A stretch of 16,992 nucleotides of DNA from positions 1 to 16,992 of the forward strand of contig CAZNWH010000048.1 in NCBI GenBank assembly GCA_964576765.1, written 5' to 3'. This DNA comes from Hellea sp964576765 (GTDB lineage: Bacteria > Pseudomonadota > Alphaproteobacteria > Caulobacterales > Maricaulaceae). Below the pieces are notes generated by a model, which saw nothing but the letters and a program-made list of their open reading frames with translations, searched no databases and had not been told where the DNA came from. Made by a program: the position numbers and the translations under genes. Below, in pieces: positions 14,967-16,992 of this stretch (the stretch's first letter is position 1; each line of letters opens with the position of its first letter).

Positions 14967-15905
14967 ATGGTTGGTTTGATACAAGATTGGTCCGAGGAGC
15001 ATACGGATCGTTTTGAGAAAGATATAACAACCTTCAAGCATAGTTTGAATGAAACAGGTCTTTTTTCGGATGATGCCCTGATCAAGCTGCTAGAGAAACA
15101 TCCTTCAAATATGTTAGATGTATGTACTATGGGGGACCCAGAGCATCCCGTATATCCCAATAGGTTTAGGACTGGTGATTTTCGCGACGTTTCAGGTAAA
15201 GTCATTCTAGATGCCGCAAAAGCTGGCAAAGTGTGGATTAATGTTCGTAAAGGTATGAATTTACATCCTGAATATAAGGCTGTTCTTGATCGCATGTATG
15301 GCGACCTAGGGGCTGCAATTTCTAAAAAACCTTACGATGCGAATGGCGGAATTTTGATATCCTCACCTATTGCACAGGTGCCGTATCATTTTGATAAAAC
15401 GCATATTATTTTGTGGCATGTTCGTGGCAAAAAACGGATATATATCTATCCGCAGAATGAGAAATTCATTCCGGATCGAGCCTATGAAGCTAAAATGCTT
15501 AGGTATTTAGACGATGATTTACCCTATACATTAGAGTTCGATGAGCATGCAGAGTTTTTTGATCTTGAGGAGGCGCAAGCTATTGCATGGCCGCTGAATT
15601 CACCGCACCGAGTTGATAATCGGGAATTTTGTGTTTCTGTAACGACAGAGTATTCAACAGCTAAAAGCCGTATGAAGAATTCCTGTATGGTTGCAAATGC
15701 CACTTTACGTCATTGGTTTGGAATTGAATCAAGTTATTCAAAATCGAGTCACGTACACCGGCAACTAAAGTCGATCTTTGGTTATGGAATTAAAAAAGTT
15801 GGCCTCGTGCCAAAGGGTAAAATCGCTGATATGGTGACGTTTAAAATTGATCCATCCGTTCGGAATTTTATTGTTGATATTGAACCTTATCAACGAAATT
15901 TTTAA
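14967..15905 (+). CDS. JmjC/cupin-like putative 2-oxoglutarate-Fe(II) dioxygenase, paralogue B
   Basis: This 312-residue paralogue of the preceding gene keeps every candidate functional motif: H141-F-D143, GKKRIYIYP and H214 in LNSPHRVDN. It also keeps MLDVCTMGDP near the N-terminus, NGGILISSPIA before the metal motif, FCVSVTTEYST after it, and the C-terminal MVTFKIDP element. Differences cluster at 115-128 and in the C-terminal 60 residues, which may mark substrate or partner specificity. The start at ATG 14967 is supported by AGGTGA (14954-14959) at seven bases; an in-frame ATG at 14931 would add twelve unmatched residues. The 115-bp spacer to paralogue A holds no clear terminator, so co-transcription is possible. 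Confidence 0.65.
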   Translation: MVGLIQDWSEEHTDRFEKDITTFKHSLNETGLFSDDALIKLLEKHPSNMLDVCTMGDPEHPVYPNRFRTGDFRDVSGKVILDAAKAGKVWINVRKGMNLHPEYKAVLDRMYGDLGAAISKKPYDANGGILISSPIAQVPYHFDKTHIILWHVRGKKRIYIYPQNEKFIPDRAYEAKMLRYLDDDLPYTLEFDEHAEFFDLEEAQAIAWPLNSPHRVDNREFCVSVTTEYSTAKSRMKNSCMVANATLRHWFGIESSYSKSSHVHRQLKSIFGYGIKKVGLVPKGKIADMVTFKIDPSVRNFIVDIEPYQRNF

Positions 15906-15949
15906 GAATTCGACTGGCCTTCACCACGTGTCATCTCTTATGAGTGGAT

Positions 15950-16384
15950 ATGGCGGTTCACCTTCAAAAGCTATCCGTTGGCTCTGAATCAATTGCGACT
16001 CTTCAAGATTGGCAAAAGACCATCGTTCGACGCCGTGTCAAAAAAGGCCTTACCCCACATCATCAACATATTACAAGGATGTTTCCTAAACAAAGGGAAG
16101 GTTTACTTGATGGGGGATCAATCTATTGGGTGATTAAAGGACTGATTCAATGCCGGAATCAAATTATCGATTTGGAAGAAACACAAACAAAAGATGGCCG
16201 CAAAGCTTGCGCTATCATTATGAACCCAAACCTAATACCCGTCGTGCCAACGCCTAAACGTCCCTTTCAAGGATGGCGTTATTTAAAAGTAGAAGATGCT
16301 CCTGCGGATTTAACTGAAATAGGCGGGGCGAGTGGCTTGCCACCTGAGTTGAGAGTAAAACTCGCTAATCTTGGTGTCTGGTAA
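15950..16384 (+). CDS. DUF1489 family protein
   Basis: A 144-residue soluble protein of the DUF1489 family, widespread in Alphaproteobacteria and of unknown function. The family is recognised from the opening VHLQKLSVGSESI, the TRMFPKQREGLLDGGSIYW stretch and the following VIKGLIQCRNQI. The GWRYL segment and the end ELRVKLANLGVW also fit. ATG 15950 is preferred over an in-frame GTG at 15944 because it gives the usual MxVHL start; GAGTGG lies just before it but very close. A bidirectional-looking terminator follows. The gene converges on the TonB-receptor gene and shows no functional tie to the JmjC-like pair beyond position. Confidence 0.85.
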   Translation: MAVHLQKLSVGSESIATLQDWQKTIVRRRVKKGLTPHHQHITRMFPKQREGLLDGGSIYWVIKGLIQCRNQIIDLEETQTKDGRKACAIIMNPNLIPVVPTPKRPFQGWRYLKVEDAPADLTEIGGASGLPPELRVKLANLGVW

Positions 16385-16398
16385 ATGAGGTCACAAAA

Positions 16399-16423
16399 AA
16401 GCCCCACTCAACGAGCGGGGCTT
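16399..16423. terminator. Hairpin terminator between convergent DUF1489 and TonB-receptor genes
   Basis: AAGCCCC (16399-16405) pairs with GGGGCTT (16417-16423), and an inner CTC/GAG pair (16407-16409, 16413-16415) tightens the loop. On the minus strand the stem is followed by six T, so it is best suited to the receptor gene. On the plus strand the tail is ATTAATTCTT, weaker but usable, so it probably serves both genes. Confidence 0.85.
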
Positions 16424-16443
16424 ATTAATTCTTAAAAGCTTAC

Positions 16444-16992
16444 CTAAAAGGCGTAACGTGCGCGAACATACCATTGACCGCCATTAAAGCCAAACGGCGC
16501 TGTTGACGGGAAGGCAGGTCCGGCGACCGCACCAACGGATGAGAAACCACCTAGCGGAATTCCAGCCAGTTCATCTGGTGTGTTATCAAAGATATTGGCA
16601 GCACCGACACTGATCTCGGCTCCATCCAAGAATGAGTAAGTAATTTCAGCATCAATGTTGATTTCACTGCCCAAATCAATCGGGAAGCCATCTGTTCCAA
16701 GATGATCTTCAAAATAGCTGGAATGGTAATTGGCGCGTACCAAGCCTCTCCAGTCACCTTGTTCGTGATTGAAAGTCAAATTCCCTTTAAAGCTTGGAAT
16801 GTTTTCTTCCAATGACCGGATGCGAAGATCACTAATCGGTACAAATCGGCCAGAGTCAGTAACTTCTGTGTCTGTCCAGTTAGCTGCCAGTGTAAATGAG
16901 CTTGTCCCTTGTCCGAAATCGACGGGCATGTTGGCGACAACATCAATACCCTGTGTGCGTGTATCGAAGTTATTGGTAAAGACAACAAATGA
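16444..16992 (-). CDS. TonB-dependent receptor, C-terminal beta-barrel part (5' end outside window)
   Basis: The C-terminal 182 residues of an outer-membrane TonB-dependent receptor, which imports large or scarce substrates using TonB energy. The frame is open to the window edge, so the ATG at 16929 is internal. Features of the barrel end are the TRTQGIDVVAN strand, alternating hydrophobic strands such as FTLAANWTDTEV, the NIFDNTPDEL motif typical of the last strands, and the terminal WYVRARYAF with C-terminal Phe as needed for BAM-dependent insertion. The substrate cannot be told from this part. Plug domain and TonB box would lie beyond base 16992. Confidence 0.9.
   Translation of the reverse strand, partial: SFVVFTNNFDTRTQGIDVVANMPVDFGQGTSSFTLAANWTDTEVTDSGRFVPISDLRIRSLEENIPSFKGNLTFNHEQGDWRGLVRANYHSSYFEDHLGTDGFPIDLGSEINIDAEITYSFLDGAEISVGAANIFDNTPDELAGIPLGGFSSVGAVAGPAFPSTAPFGFNGGQWYVRARYAF

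Larger units (their letters stand above)
13913..15905 (+). repeat. Tandem gene duplication (two 312-residue JmjC-like paralogues)
   Basis: The two genes encode proteins of exactly the same length that align end to end without gaps, about two thirds identical by eye. Metal motifs fall at identical residue numbers (141-143 and 214). DNA identity is mostly diffuse, but a 26-bp block coding for NGGILISSP is unchanged in both copies. This is an old duplication under constraint rather than a recent one. Confidence 0.9.

Overview
The window looks like chromosomal DNA from a low-GC member of the Caulobacterales/Maricaulales (Alphaproteobacteria; the Hyphomonadaceae, Maricaulaceae or Robiginitomaculaceae type of marine prosthecate bacterium). 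The main clue is a gene with the SpmX layout: a phage-lysozyme-like domain, a long acidic linker and two C-terminal membrane helices. SpmX is a polarity protein typical of that group. An alphaproteobacterial DUF1489 gene and a sucA-sucB...lpd cluster agree with this. No close species is claimed.

Region 1 (1-6139) is central metabolism. It holds the end of sucA, sucB with two lipoyl domains, two tandem paralogous four-helix membrane proteins, a secreted basic NRGF-repeat protein interrupted by a 100-N assembly gap, a terminator, lpd, and convergent folD. SucA, SucB and Lpd are E1, E2 and E3 of the 2-oxoglutarate dehydrogenase complex. lpd is separated from sucAB by about 1.7 kb and a terminator, so it probably has its own promoter. 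Three perfect TGACGTCA palindromes cluster around its start.

Region 2 (6140-10804) holds type II secretion genes: gspC, gspD, gspN and a small lipoprotein on the + strand, then a short GspO-type prepilin peptidase converging from the - strand. The ATPase, inner-membrane platform and pseudopilin genes (gspE-M) are not here.

Region 3 (10805-12430) has a probable decayed regulator fragment and a lipoprotein related to DUF885 metallohydrolases.

Region 4 (12431-15905) has spmX, with a CtrA-like TTAACCAT octamer upstream, followed by two tandem 312-residue paralogues with JmjC/cupin-like HxD...H motifs. This pair is the best candidate here for something undescribed.

Region 5 (15906-16992) has a DUF1489 gene, a shared terminator, and the C-terminal end of a TonB-dependent receptor that runs off the window.

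No tRNA, rRNA, CRISPR array, insertion sequence or phage module was seen.
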